The notes below the pieces were generated by a model that made no database searches, was not told the DNA's origin, and saw nothing but the letters and a program-made list of their open reading frames with translations. A program made the position numbers and the translations under genes. From Candidatus Bipolaricaulota bacterium (GTDB lineage: Bacteria; Bipolaricaulota; Bipolaricaulia; Bipolaricaulales; Bipolaricaulaceae), in NCBI GenBank assembly GCA_022838705.1, contig JALHJZ010000002.1, forward strand, positions 186,001-250,000: a stretch of DNA of 64,000 bases, written 5' to 3'. Shown here piece by piece: positions 1 through 7,456 of this stretch (position 1 is the first letter of the stretch; the number at the start of each line of letters is the position of its first letter).

Positions 1-235
1 CACGATTACGTGCCGCACCAGGTCCAGCGTTTTCTTGCCAGATATAGGCTATTCTATCCCAATATGGTTCCAGAGCTATCCGACTCGCATCAGTGGACCC
101 ATCATCCACAACGATTATCTCGTAGTTCTTGTACGTCTGCGCTATGACACTCTCTATCGCGCGTTGTATATAGCGCTCTTTGTTATACAACGGTATGATC
201 ACTGACACCACCGGAGACGCCCTCTTCTCAGTCAC
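1..235 (-). CDS. Glycosyltransferase family 2, partial (5' part only)
   Basis: Only the N-terminal 78 codons lie in the window; the gene continues beyond base 1. The translation starts at a GTG (235) and carries the GT-A fold opening 'SVIIPLYNKERYI' at residues 11-23, the nucleotide-sugar/metal motif 'VDDGSTD' at 43-49 and the 'ENAGPGAARN' segment near 69-78, which together are typical of GT2 enzymes that transfer a sugar from a nucleotide donor during capsule, LPS or exopolysaccharide assembly. The start overlaps the stop of the preceding pyruvyltransferase-like gene by 8 bases, so the two are probably co-translated. Donor and acceptor cannot be told from this fragment. Confidence 0.85.
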   Translation of the reverse strand, partial: MTEKRASPVVSVIIPLYNKERYIQRAIESVIAQTYKNYEIIVVDDGSTDASRIALEPYWDRIAYIWQENAGPGAARNR

Positions 236-1379
236 CTTGTTGCCCCTCTCCAAACCAAAGGAAATTCCGTTCCGCTAGATCCTGAGCTTCCTCTACTGGC
301 AGAGCTGGTCCACGGGGGAGCTCGTCGCGGATCAACTGATCCACAAGCGGCGTCAGCTCATTTGGGACAAAGGCCTCCGAATCGAGCACCAGCTCGGGAG
401 GAACTCCTGCGATCCCTGCAAACCCAAGACATTTCTGGTGATATGAGAGAACGACGAAGGGTATGCGCGCTAGGTAGGCAAAGATTGCCGCGTGTAACCG
501 CATCGCCAGCATACCATCACACCGCTTGATCCGTTGGAGTGTCACCCAGGGATTCGGGTGATACGGAACTATGTCGCAGGGCACTCGATCCCCTAGCGCT
601 GAAAGTAGCTGCTCTGCTAGGGGACGATCGCCAACTGTCTGGTTACCATTGAACTCAAACAACCACAGGTGGTGGTCACCCCACCTTACCCGCCGCAACG
701 CGTCTACAAGTTTGCCCAGCCTCCGCTTATCGGCTTCTGGCCCTCGTCCGACATATTGAGAAAAGTTACAGACTGAAATCCCCAATACCGGGAACTCTAG
801 GGCGCCGTCAATATACGAATCACCGCCGATGTCCGGCAAGGGAGTTGATTCCAGGAGAACAGCCGGGTCAAAAGCCAGAACAGGACGCGGTGCACCTATC
901 TCTTCAGCCAGCTCTACTGACAGTTGATCACGAACAGCCACGAAATCGAATAACTGCAGGATCTTCCGGGCTGTATTCCGCCCCGCTTCCGTCGTGAGCG
1001 GGCCCAATGCTATCCCCATCGCTCCTAAAGATTGCCCTAAAGCCTTGAGTAGTTCAAATTCTCTCAGACGGGCCCGCAGACGGTCCCCGCCGAATAGGTC
1101 GTGTATTACGCTCCCTCCACCGAGAACGAGCTTTCCGCAGTGCATCTTCTCCCATTGATCTAGCACCCGTGGCACTCCGCGAATCTTGACGCGGATCTCC
1201 CGACGCCATCGGACTTTTACTCCAGGAGGCATGACTAGCGGGGAGCTGGCAACGTAGAACTCCGCCGTTGGCACCCGTTTGGAAATGCCTCCCACAACTG
1301 TGGCAGCAAGTGCGTCATCTCCGGTGTTCTGATGCCCGTAGTACCCAACCACCGCAACTCGTGATCCTCCCTCTCTCAT
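228..1379 (-). CDS. Polysaccharide pyruvyl transferase family protein
   Basis: A 383-residue protein resembling the PS_pyruv_trans family (CsaB/WcaK-like), which attaches ketal pyruvate to sugars of surface polymers. It begins 'VAVVGYYGHQNTGDDALA', the usual N-terminal signature, has the 'LVLGGGSVIHD' glycine-rich loop in the first third, and the conserved 'MRLHAAIFAYLARIPFVVLSY' type segment (about 290-310) with an active-site-like RLH. I chose ATG 1379 because GGAGG sits five bases upstream; a TTG at 1388 is also possible. It lies between the PP-loop gene and a glycosyltransferase, supporting a role in glycan decoration. Base composition is lower in GC than the rest of the window. Exact substrate unknown. 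Confidence 0.8.
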   Translation of the reverse strand: MREGGSRVAVVGYYGHQNTGDDALAATVVGGISKRVPTAEFYVASSPLVMPPGVKVRWRREIRVKIRGVPRVLDQWEKMHCGKLVLGGGSVIHDLFGGDRLRARLREFELLKALGQSLGAMGIALGPLTTEAGRNTARKILQLFDFVAVRDQLSVELAEEIGAPRPVLAFDPAVLLESTPLPDIGGDSYIDGALEFPVLGISVCNFSQYVGRGPEADKRRLGKLVDALRRVRWGDHHLWLFEFNGNQTVGDRPLAEQLLSALGDRVPCDIVPYHPNPWVTLQRIKRCDGMLAMRLHAAIFAYLARIPFVVLSYHQKCLGFAGIAGVPPELVLDSEAFVPNELTPLVDQLIRDELPRGPALPVEEAQDLAERNFLWFGEGQQGD

Positions 1380-1473
1380 ACCCTCCAACCCCTTTGCCCG
1401 CCTTCGAGCCGTCTCAGCTCAGGGCCCAGCGCAGTGGGATTCTCCTGCAACAACCCTCTGACCACCATAGGCG

Positions 1474-2661
1474 TCAGGGGCTCCCAGCGCGAGACTCGTG
1501 TAGCCCTGCTCGGGCATGTCGAAGGGCTCTTCTCCCCAAGTTCCTAGCATCGGGAACGCGCATGAGCGCTATAACATGTGCCACGACGGGAAACTTGTAG
1601 CCACACTCCTTCGCGAACGATACAATCTCGCGGTGGAAGGGGGTATGGTTCCGAAGGACTTCCGCAATGTACATCGTGCGTGCCTTCGAGTACACGTCGA
1701 GGTTGAAGACATTCCGATACAGTGGCAGAGCCCCTGCGATTTCCAGGGTAAGGAGTGTCCTCAGACACTTCTCACACCGAGAGCATTGCTCTCCCCCGCG
1801 ACCGGGGCGAACACAGACGTCAAGCGCTGTATAGGAGTCCTGAATCTTTGCTACGCGGAGCGTCTTCTCGACACGGCTGTACTCTCCCCCCACCGACAGC
1901 ATATCCAAGGCTTCAGTGGATAGAAGTGAGAGCGCAAATGGATCAGCATAGGCCATGTTGCTTACCTTAGGACCGATGAACAAATCTGCATACTTGAACG
2001 AGGAAGCATACAGCCAGCGCTTGAGCCCCCGCTGCAGCAAGAGGGCGACGGAAGCGTTGCGCACCGTGTTGGTTTGCTCAAAGGTGAAGCCCGCGTAGAA
2101 ATCGTCTAGGTTGCTGTTGACTGCAATGAAAGGGAGCCCGATCCTTTCCACAACGGCCTTCAGCCGCTCATATCGCTCGCGAAAGAGCTCCTCACCACGC
2201 CTGCCGTGTGAACCGACATTGTTGTAGAGCAGATGAGTCAACCGGAATCCTGTGGGGACATCCGGGGCATAATGGTGGTCCGCTAGCAAACAGAACGAAT
2301 CGATCCCTCCCGAGAAACCCGCGGCCACACCCTGAGCGGCGGTTGATTCAACGTGTTGCGGATGGATATCGACCACCGTAAGTGAAGGAAACATGGCACG
2401 TAGCATATGCTGAAATGGACGCGACAGACTGTAGTAAAGACGCTCCGAGATGGTGCCGACAATGTGAATGGCTTCCCCCCGTGCCATCGCGGGAATCAAG
2501 AGAGCCACCACTGGGGCATCCATGCGGAATGAGACGAGGTCAGCCCATTCTGAGCTGACTCGATACCATAACGCTCTGCCGGTCCCGCCTTTAAACTGAA
2601 CGGGGTACCGGCACTGCAGCTCACCATCGCTCTCGACGAACTCAGGTTTATCTATGATCAT
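1474..2661 (-). CDS. PP-loop ATP-pyrophosphatase-like protein in a glycan locus
   Basis: A 395-residue protein with the PP-loop 'GFSGGIDSF' at residues 115-123, the ATP-adenylating motif of the N-type ATP pyrophosphatase superfamily (asparagine synthetase, QueC, ThiI, GuaA). The C-terminal third has a CX9CX2CX2C cluster that looks like the structural zinc site of QueC-like enzymes. The N-terminal 100 residues match nothing I recognise. Because it is embedded in glycan genes, I infer that it activates a carboxylate or amidates/modifies a sugar precursor, as LPS-type amidotransferases do, but this is not shown. GC content is low, like its neighbours upstream. It is separated by 33 bases from the flippase gene. 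Confidence 0.6.
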   Translation of the reverse strand: MIIDKPEFVESDGELQCRYPVQFKGGTGRALWYRVSSEWADLVSFRMDAPVVALLIPAMARGEAIHIVGTISERLYYSLSRPFQHMLRAMFPSLTVVDIHPQHVESTAAQGVAAGFSGGIDSFCLLADHHYAPDVPTGFRLTHLLYNNVGSHGRRGEELFRERYERLKAVVERIGLPFIAVNSNLDDFYAGFTFEQTNTVRNASVALLLQRGLKRWLYASSFKYADLFIGPKVSNMAYADPFALSLLSTEALDMLSVGGEYSRVEKTLRVAKIQDSYTALDVCVRPGRGGEQCSRCEKCLRTLLTLEIAGALPLYRNVFNLDVYSKARTMYIAEVLRNHTPFHREIVSFAKECGYKFPVVAHVIALMRVPDARNLGRRALRHARAGLHESRAGSP

Positions 2662-2694
2662 GGGTCAACCACATTGTCTTCGAACACAGCGTTG

Positions 2695-4497
2695 TCAAGT
2701 GCTACCCCCGACTTTGGCCATCTCACGGAATCGGGCGCTCCGCTCCATGAGCTCCGTGTACGTCCCCTGCTCCACAATCCGACCACCCTCCACCAGGTAC
2801 ACTACATCACATTCCTTGACGGTAGCAAGCCGGTGAGCCACGATGATAAGCGTTTTCGCTCGAGCCACGTTGGCAATGGCCTGAAACACGGCGGTCTCTG
2901 TAGCCCCGTCGAGGGCGCTCGTGGCTTCGTCCAGCACCAGGACCTGGGGATCGTGGTACAGGGCTCGGGCGATGCCGATCCGCTGACGCTCGCCCCCACT
3001 CAACCGCACGCCCCGCTCGCCAACCATTGTGTCGTAGCCGGCAGGCAGCTCACTCACGATGAACTCGTGAATGTTGGCAATCCGCGCTGCTCGCTCCACG
3101 GCAGCCATGTCGATCTCTTCCTTGGCCACGCCGAAGGCGATGTTCGCAGCCACGGTGTCGTCGGTGAGGTAGATCTCCTGAGGCACGTAGCCCAGGTTCC
3201 GTTGCCAGCGGGGAAGTAACTCGTCCGTGATCTCTTGATCGTCTACATAGAGCCCTCCCTCGTCCGGCCTGAGGAGGCCAAGGATGAGGTCGGCGACCGT
3301 GGTCTTGCCGGCACCGGTCCTCCCCACAAGAGCGATGGAAGCTCCCGCGTGCACGGTCAAGGAGACGTCGTGGATGACCGGCTCCCGTTCGCCTGGGTAG
3401 CGGAAGGTCACGTTCCGCAGCTCCACTTTCTCCCTGATGCGGATGGGCTCGCCAACGAGGGAAATGGGATGGGGCTCTGCTGCTGTGGCCGCAAGGTCAC
3501 TGTGGATGGCCTCCAGAGCTGCCTGTGAGAACCGCAGTTGTGTCACCCCCGCGAACACGTTCTGCACAGCAGGGAGAAGCCGGTACCCGGCGAACCCGTA
3601 CACACCCATCAGAGGCAGGATGGAGCCCAAGTCCTGTCGCGTGGCCAGAAGGTAGAGGACAACCACAAGGAGCCCCCCGAACGCTACCACCTCCAGGGCG
3701 TACCGGGGAACTCTGGAGATGATCTCACTGGTGGCCACGGCCGAAGAGAAGCGGTACGAGGCAGGGGAGTAAGCGTTCAGGACCTGACGTTCCCGGCCCA
3801 CCAGCTTGAGCAGCTTGATGGCCCCGAACGCCTCCCCGACGATCTTGAACCGCTCGCGGTTGGCCTCCACGCGAACCTGGCCCAGCTGACGTAGCTTCCT
3901 CCGCACCACAAGGTAGATGGCACCGTAGGCACCGCCCACGGCTAGGATGGCGAGACCGGCGAGCACAGGGTCAATGGCGATGAGAAAGCCCAACAAGCAA
4001 GCGACCACTGCGATGCTCGCCAGAAGTTGAAGCGCCGGGATGATCATCCCCTGCACTACGTGTTGGGTCTCGGCAAGGACGTTGCGTTCCAGGGTGGCGG
4101 AGTTCTGGCCGAGGAAGAAGACGTAGGGTTTGGCAAGGTACGCGCCGAGTAGCCGCCGCGAAAGGCTATGGTTCCGCATCCAGCTGAAGCGCTGAAGCCC
4201 CCAGTCCACGGCCGCAGCGAAAGCGTTGCTGCCCACAAGCACCACCAAGACCACGAAACCCAGGAAGAGGAGAAAGCGGTTAACGCTCCTGAAGCCCAAG
4301 CTCACATACAGCCAGTTGAGGGTTGAGTTTGTGTAAACGAGGTCCGGGTTCCCCACCACGGAGAAGAAGGGGAGGATGGAAGCCACGCCCACGACCTCCA
4401 GCAGGGCGCGGCCGAGCACGCCGAGAAACACCAGCCCCAGCCGCCGGCGTTCGTGGGGCGTAAGAATTGAGATCAGCTTACGGTAGGTGGTGATCAT
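2695..4497 (-). CDS. ABC transporter, fused permease and ATPase (lipid-linked glycan flippase type)
   Basis: A 600-residue type-I ABC exporter half-transporter. The first 330 residues contain about six membrane segments; the nucleotide-binding domain follows with Walker A 'GRTGAGKTT' at about 392-400, signature 'LSGGERQ' at 499-505, and Walker B 'VLVLDEATSALD' at 519-530. Homodimeric members of this group (MsbA, PglK) flip lipid-linked glycans across the inner membrane using ATP, which fits the surrounding glycan genes. I set the start at ATG 4497 ('MITTYRK'); a longer frame starting at 4554 would add 19 Pro/His-rich residues that are only translation of the G-rich repeat tract. It overlaps the 3' end of the epimerase gene by 20 bases. 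Confidence 0.88.
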   Translation of the reverse strand: MITTYRKLISILTPHERRRLGLVFLGVLGRALLEVVGVASILPFFSVVGNPDLVYTNSTLNWLYVSLGFRSVNRFLLFLGFVVLVVLVGSNAFAAAVDWGLQRFSWMRNHSLSRRLLGAYLAKPYVFFLGQNSATLERNVLAETQHVVQGMIIPALQLLASIAVVACLLGFLIAIDPVLAGLAILAVGGAYGAIYLVVRRKLRQLGQVRVEANRERFKIVGEAFGAIKLLKLVGRERQVLNAYSPASYRFSSAVATSEIISRVPRYALEVVAFGGLLVVVLYLLATRQDLGSILPLMGVYGFAGYRLLPAVQNVFAGVTQLRFSQAALEAIHSDLAATAAEPHPISLVGEPIRIREKVELRNVTFRYPGEREPVIHDVSLTVHAGASIALVGRTGAGKTTVADLILGLLRPDEGGLYVDDQEITDELLPRWQRNLGYVPQEIYLTDDTVAANIAFGVAKEEIDMAAVERAARIANIHEFIVSELPAGYDTMVGERGVRLSGGERQRIGIARALYHDPQVLVLDEATSALDGATETAVFQAIANVARAKTLIIVAHRLATVKECDVVYLVEGGRIVEQGTYTELMERSARFREMAKVGGST

Positions 4498-5644
4498 GAT
4501 GGGGGGGGTAGGTAGTGGGCGGTGGGGGGTAGGCAGTAGGCGGTGGGGGGGCATGCGTGGGGGAACTTGATTGACCGGTGGTGAGCCACGCGGCGAAGCG
4601 GGAAAGACCTTGAACGAGGTCAGTATGGGGATGCCAGTCGAGCGATCGCTGGGCCTTGCGGATGTCGGCCCAGGTTTGGGACACGTCCCCGGCCTGAGGC
4701 GGCAGGAACTCCAGGTTGGCCTTCACTCCAAGGGCCTCCTCCAACGCCCTGACCATATCAAGCAATTTGACCGGCCGGCCACTCCCCAGATTGATGATCT
4801 CATACAAACTCCCCTGGTAATCCATGGCCGCCCGGATCCCCTCCACCAGGTCAGCAATGTAAGTATAGTCCCGGAGACTCGAACCGTCTCCATAAATGGG
4901 AATCGGTTTCCCCTCCAGCATAAGCCGGGCGAACTTGTGGATGGCGAGGTCTGGCCGCTGGCGGGGGCCGTAGGCGGTAAAGACGCGCAGGGCAACGAAC
5001 CGAATCCCGTACAGGTGGCTGTAGACATGGCCCAAAAGCTCCCCCGCTACCTTGCTCGCCGCATACGGGCTGATCGGCCGGAGCACATCGTCCTCTTCTC
5101 GCCACGGGACGTCGGGGTTCACGCCATAGACACTGGACGAACTGGCGAACACGAACTGCTCCACCCCCCACTCCCGGGCGAGCTCCAGCATGTTCTGGGT
5201 GCCGCGGACGTTGGCTTCGTAGTAGCCAATGGGATCCTCGATGGAGGGGCGAACACCAGCGCGGGCGGCGAGATGGACGATCACGGGATGAGGGGTGTGG
5301 GACGTGGGGGGTGGGGAGTGGGGAGCGCAACAGAGAGCGAAGGCAGGACAGAGGGAGTCGAGATCGCGGATGTCGGCCTCGACCAGGGTGAAGCGGGGAT
5401 GCTCCAAGGCCTGGGCGAGGTTGCGGCGTTTGATGGCCGGGTCGTAAAAGGGATCGAAGTTGTCTACACCGATCACATCCCACCCTTCGACAAGGAGTCG
5501 GTCCACCAGGTGGCTGCCGATGAAGCCAGCGGCGCCGGTAATGAGGGCGCGGGAGGGCTGATGAGGGGAGGTGGGAGGTAGGGAGGTGGGAGGTAGGGAG
5601 GTGGGAGTGGGGGGAGGGAGTGGAGTGTCGGGGATAGGGTTCAT
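4478..5644 (-). CDS. NAD-dependent sugar epimerase, UDP-glucuronate 4-epimerase-like, with repeat-encoded insertions
   Basis: A 388-residue extended short-chain dehydrogenase. The NAD-binding 'GAAGFIG' lies at 37-43, 'HLAARAGVRPSIEDP' at 124-138 and the catalytic Y194-x3-K198; this pattern is typical of UDP-glucuronate/UDP-galacturonate 4-epimerases. With UDP-glucose dehydrogenase just upstream it would convert UDP-glucuronate to UDP-galacturonate for surface glycans. Three parts are abnormal: the first 32 residues (with a perfect LPPTS repeat), residues about 105-120 (Pro/His-rich), and the last 30 residues (PPPPTAYPPPP type) are all translations of G-rich repeat tracts. ATG 5644 overlaps the stop of the S23 gene as ATGA. 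The catalytic core is otherwise intact. Confidence 0.85.
   Translation of the reverse strand: MNPIPDTPLPPPTPTSLPPTSLPPTSPHQPSRALITGAAGFIGSHLVDRLLVEGWDVIGVDNFDPFYDPAIKRRNLAQALEHPRFTLVEADIRDLDSLCPAFALCCAPHSPPPTSHTPHPVIVHLAARAGVRPSIEDPIGYYEANVRGTQNMLELAREWGVEQFVFASSSSVYGVNPDVPWREEDDVLRPISPYAASKVAGELLGHVYSHLYGIRFVALRVFTAYGPRQRPDLAIHKFARLMLEGKPIPIYGDGSSLRDYTYIADLVEGIRAAMDYQGSLYEIINLGSGRPVKLLDMVRALEEALGVKANLEFLPPQAGDVSQTWADIRKAQRSLDWHPHTDLVQGLSRFAAWLTTGQSSSPTHAPPPPTAYPPPPTTYPPHHDHHLP
4500..4551 (+). repeat. G-rich tract A between epimerase and flippase genes
   Basis: Plus strand is almost only G and T/A (GGTAGGYAGTGGGCGGTGG type units). It encodes the C-terminal tail of the epimerase and lies around the flippase start. 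It contains AGTAGGCGGTGGG, shared in form with tract E. Confidence 0.85.
5286..5325 (+). repeat. G-rich tract B inside the epimerase gene
   Basis: About 40 bases of GGGGTGTGGGACGTGGGGGG type sequence, in frame, encoding the Pro/His-rich insert at residues 105-120 of the epimerase. Confidence 0.85.
5562..5633 (+). repeat. G-rich tract C at the epimerase start, with a 15-bp tandem unit
   Basis: Contains a perfect unit GGTGGGAGGTAGGGA, 2.5 times (5570-5606), which reads LPPTS LPPTS on the coding strand. It makes the first 30 residues of the epimerase and lies beside the S23 gene. Confidence 0.88.
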
Positions 5645-6024
5645 TGTCGGCCCCGGTGGAATCGAATGTAGGCCCACACCCGGCGTACAAGAACAGTGAT
5701 GCTCTGCCGGACATCCTGAATGGCACCGCTCCCGGAGTAGCCAAGATCCTCCGCCAGAAGTAGTAGGGTGTCGAGTTCATAGAGGGATCTGATGGCTGTC
5801 TGAGCAAACCTGCATCGCTCGCGTGGCGTTCCACGGCCAACCCCCTCTGCAAGATTGCAGGGCACGGACACCGCGGCGCGCCGAGCCTGGCTGGTGAGGC
5901 CGTACATTTCCTCAGCAGGCCAACCTCGCGTCAGGATGTAAATCTGCTTCACAAGCTGCGTCCCCTCCTGCCAGACGTCCAGAGTTCTCAGGCTCTCCGG
6001 TCCCAACTTCGCCTGATCCTCCAT
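5641..6024 (-). CDS. S23-type four-helix-bundle protein (23S rRNA intervening-sequence family)
   Basis: A 127-residue all-helical protein. Residues 43-61 match the family hallmark (LTSQxRRAAxSxPxNxAEG), followed by a G-rich turn and two more helices, as in TIGR02436 four-helix-bundle proteins. These were first seen encoded in intervening sequences of 23S rRNA and are related to the Avd accessory protein of diversity-generating retroelements; their function is not established. Here the gene sits between ugd and the epimerase, flanked by G-rich tracts in opposite orientations. Start ATG 6024 is chosen by family length; ATG 6054 is an alternative lying inside the flanking repeat. Its TGA overlaps the epimerase ATG, so translation may be coupled. 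Confidence 0.82.
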   Translation of the reverse strand: MEDQAKLGPESLRTLDVWQEGTQLVKQIYILTRGWPAEEMYGLTSQARRAAVSVPCNLAEGVGRGTPRERCRFAQTAIRSLYELDTLLLLAEDLGYSGSGAIQDVRQSITVLVRRVWAYIRFHRGRQ

Positions 6025-6030
6025 TACTTC

Positions 6031-6090
6031 CCTCTCACCTCCCAACTCGCTCATCTCCCCACTTCCTACAAACCCACTACCTCCCCACAC
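6031..6090 (-). repeat. Tract D, same kind of repeat but inverted
   Basis: Here the plus strand is C-rich (CCTCTCACCTCCCAAC...) so the G-rich strand is the minus strand, opposite to tracts A, B, C and E. It covers the 3' end of ugd and the gap before the S23 start. Confidence 0.8.
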
Positions 6091-7456
6091 CGATGTACGT
6101 GAATCCTGCAGCGCGGGCGGCGGTAGGATCAAACAGGTTGCGGCCGTCGAGGAGGACCGGGGTGCGCATGGAGGCCGAAAGACGCCCAAGATCGAGACGG
6201 CGGTACTCGGGCCACTCGGTGGCGAGGACGAGGGCGTCAGCACCCTGGGCAAGGCTGTAGGGGTCCGAGCAATACTCGATATCAAGGTCAGGATGGAGAG
6301 TCCGGGCCTGCTCCATGGCAACGGGGTCATGAACCCGCAGGTGGGCCTCGCGCTCGAGGAGAAGACGGATTAGATCGAGCGACGCCGACTCGCGGAGGTC
6401 ATCCGTTCCCGGTTTGAAGGACAGCCCCAGCACTCCGATCACCCGGCCCCGTACACCCTTGAGTGCGTCCTGCAGCCGATCCACAGCCCGCTGGCGCTGG
6501 TGCTGGTTCACGGCAATCGAGGCGTCCACAAGCAACGTCGGTTCGCCCAGTTCCTCGCCCATGGCGTGGAGGGCCTTGGTGTCCTTGGGGAAGCAGCTTC
6601 CGCCCCACCCAAGTCCAGCCTGGAGGAAGCGAGGCCCGATCCGGGGGTCGAGGCCGATGCCCCGGGCGACCTCGGTCACATCGGCCCCCACCTTCTCGCA
6701 CAGGCCAGCGATCTCGTTGATGAAGCTGATCTTCATGGAGAGGAAGGCGTTGGCGGCGTACTTAATCATCTCGGCGCTGATGGGGTCAGTGGTCACGAGG
6801 GGAGGGAGGGAGTAAGCGGTAGGCCGGGGAAGGGAGGGCGGTGGGTCGAACGTCTGCTCGAGGATTGGGCGATACAGCTGGCGCAGGATATCGGCGCTCT
6901 CGGGATTATCAACTCCGATCACGATCCGGTCGGGGTAGAGCATGTTTTGCAGGGCTGTCCCTTCGCTGAGGAACTCCGGATTAGAGGCCACGCGTACCTT
7001 GACCTTGCCGTTGAGCCCGCGGTCAGCCAAGGTCTGCTCCACCACGTGGGCCACCCGGCGGTTGGTCCCAATGGGAACGGTGGACTTGACCACCAGGGTA
7101 TAGCTCCGACCCGGCTGCAGGCCAGCGGCGATCTCGCGTGCTGCTTCCTCGACATAACGATTGTCAGCCTGCCCGGAGGGCTTGCACGGGGTGCCCACGG
7201 CGATGAGGACGAGGTCGGCATCGCCCACTACTTCGGGCGCGCGCTCAGCGAAGGCAAGCCGTGGGGCAGCGAGGGACATCACCTCCTCCATCCCCTGCTC
7301 GTGGATCGGGCTCTTCCCACGCTTGAGGAGGGCGATCTTCTCCGGATCCTTGTCCGCGCACGTCACGTGGTGCCCGAGGTAGGCAAGGCATACGCCCGTC
7401 GTAAGGCCAACGTAGCCAGCTCCAACAACGACCATGTGGATGGAATCAGGGCTCAT
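6077..7456 (-). CDS. ugd: UDP-glucose 6-dehydrogenase with an in-frame repeat insertion
   Basis: A 459-residue enzyme of the UDP-glucose/GDP-mannose dehydrogenase family, oxidising UDP-glucose to UDP-glucuronate with two NAD+. The Rossmann motif 'GAGYVGLTTG' begins at 12, 'SNPEFLSEG' lies near 158-166 and the catalytic cysteine is C288 in 'GGSCFPKD'. Residues about 203-221 (PPPSLPRPTAYSLPP) form a Pro-rich insert between the first domain and the normally contiguous 'SAEMIKYAANAF' helix; it is encoded by a G-rich tract at 6798-6845. The stop codon lies inside another such tract. The start overlaps the glmM stop by 11 bases. It feeds the epimerase downstream. Confidence 0.93.
   Translation of the reverse strand: MSPDSIHMVVVGAGYVGLTTGVCLAYLGHHVTCADKDPEKIALLKRGKSPIHEQGMEEVMSLAAPRLAFAERAPEVVGDADLVLIAVGTPCKPSGQADNRYVEEAAREIAAGLQPGRSYTLVVKSTVPIGTNRRVAHVVEQTLADRGLNGKVKVRVASNPEFLSEGTALQNMLYPDRIVIGVDNPESADILRQLYRPILEQTFDPPPSLPRPTAYSLPPLVTTDPISAEMIKYAANAFLSMKISFINEIAGLCEKVGADVTEVARGIGLDPRIGPRFLQAGLGWGGSCFPKDTKALHAMGEELGEPTLLVDASIAVNQHQRQRAVDRLQDALKGVRGRVIGVLGLSFKPGTDDLRESASLDLIRLLLEREAHLRVHDPVAMEQARTLHPDLDIEYCSDPYSLAQGADALVLATEWPEYRRLDLGRLSASMRTPVLLDGRNLFDPTAARAAGFTYIGVGR
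6798..6845 (+). repeat. G-rich tract E inside ugd
   Basis: Plus strand GGGAGGGAGGGAGTAAGCGGTAGG type sequence, in frame, encoding the Pro-rich insert at residues 203-221 of UDP-glucose dehydrogenase. AGTAAGCGGTAGG matches tract A at 11 of 13 bases. Confidence 0.85.

Larger units (their letters stand above)
5562..6090 (-). mobile_element. Candidate small element: S23 gene flanked by inverted G-rich tracts
   Basis: About 530 bases made of tract C, the S23 four-helix-bundle gene, and tract D. The two tracts face in opposite orientations like imperfect terminal inverted repeats. No transposase, integrase or reverse transcriptase is present, so mobility (if any) would be non-autonomous. No target-site duplication was found by eye. 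The mobile call is inference. Confidence 0.35.

Noticed and set aside
4498..4554. Longer start for the flippase (19 extra residues)
   Set aside because: The extra residues are translation of repeat tract A, and the conserved family start fits ATG 4497.
5562..6090. Diversity-generating retroelement around the S23/Avd-like gene
   Set aside because: No reverse transcriptase and no template/variable repeat pair are present in the vicinity.
4500..6845. CRISPR array suggested by repeated G-rich units
   Set aside because: Units are low-complexity, irregular in spacing, have no unique spacers, and no cas genes are near.
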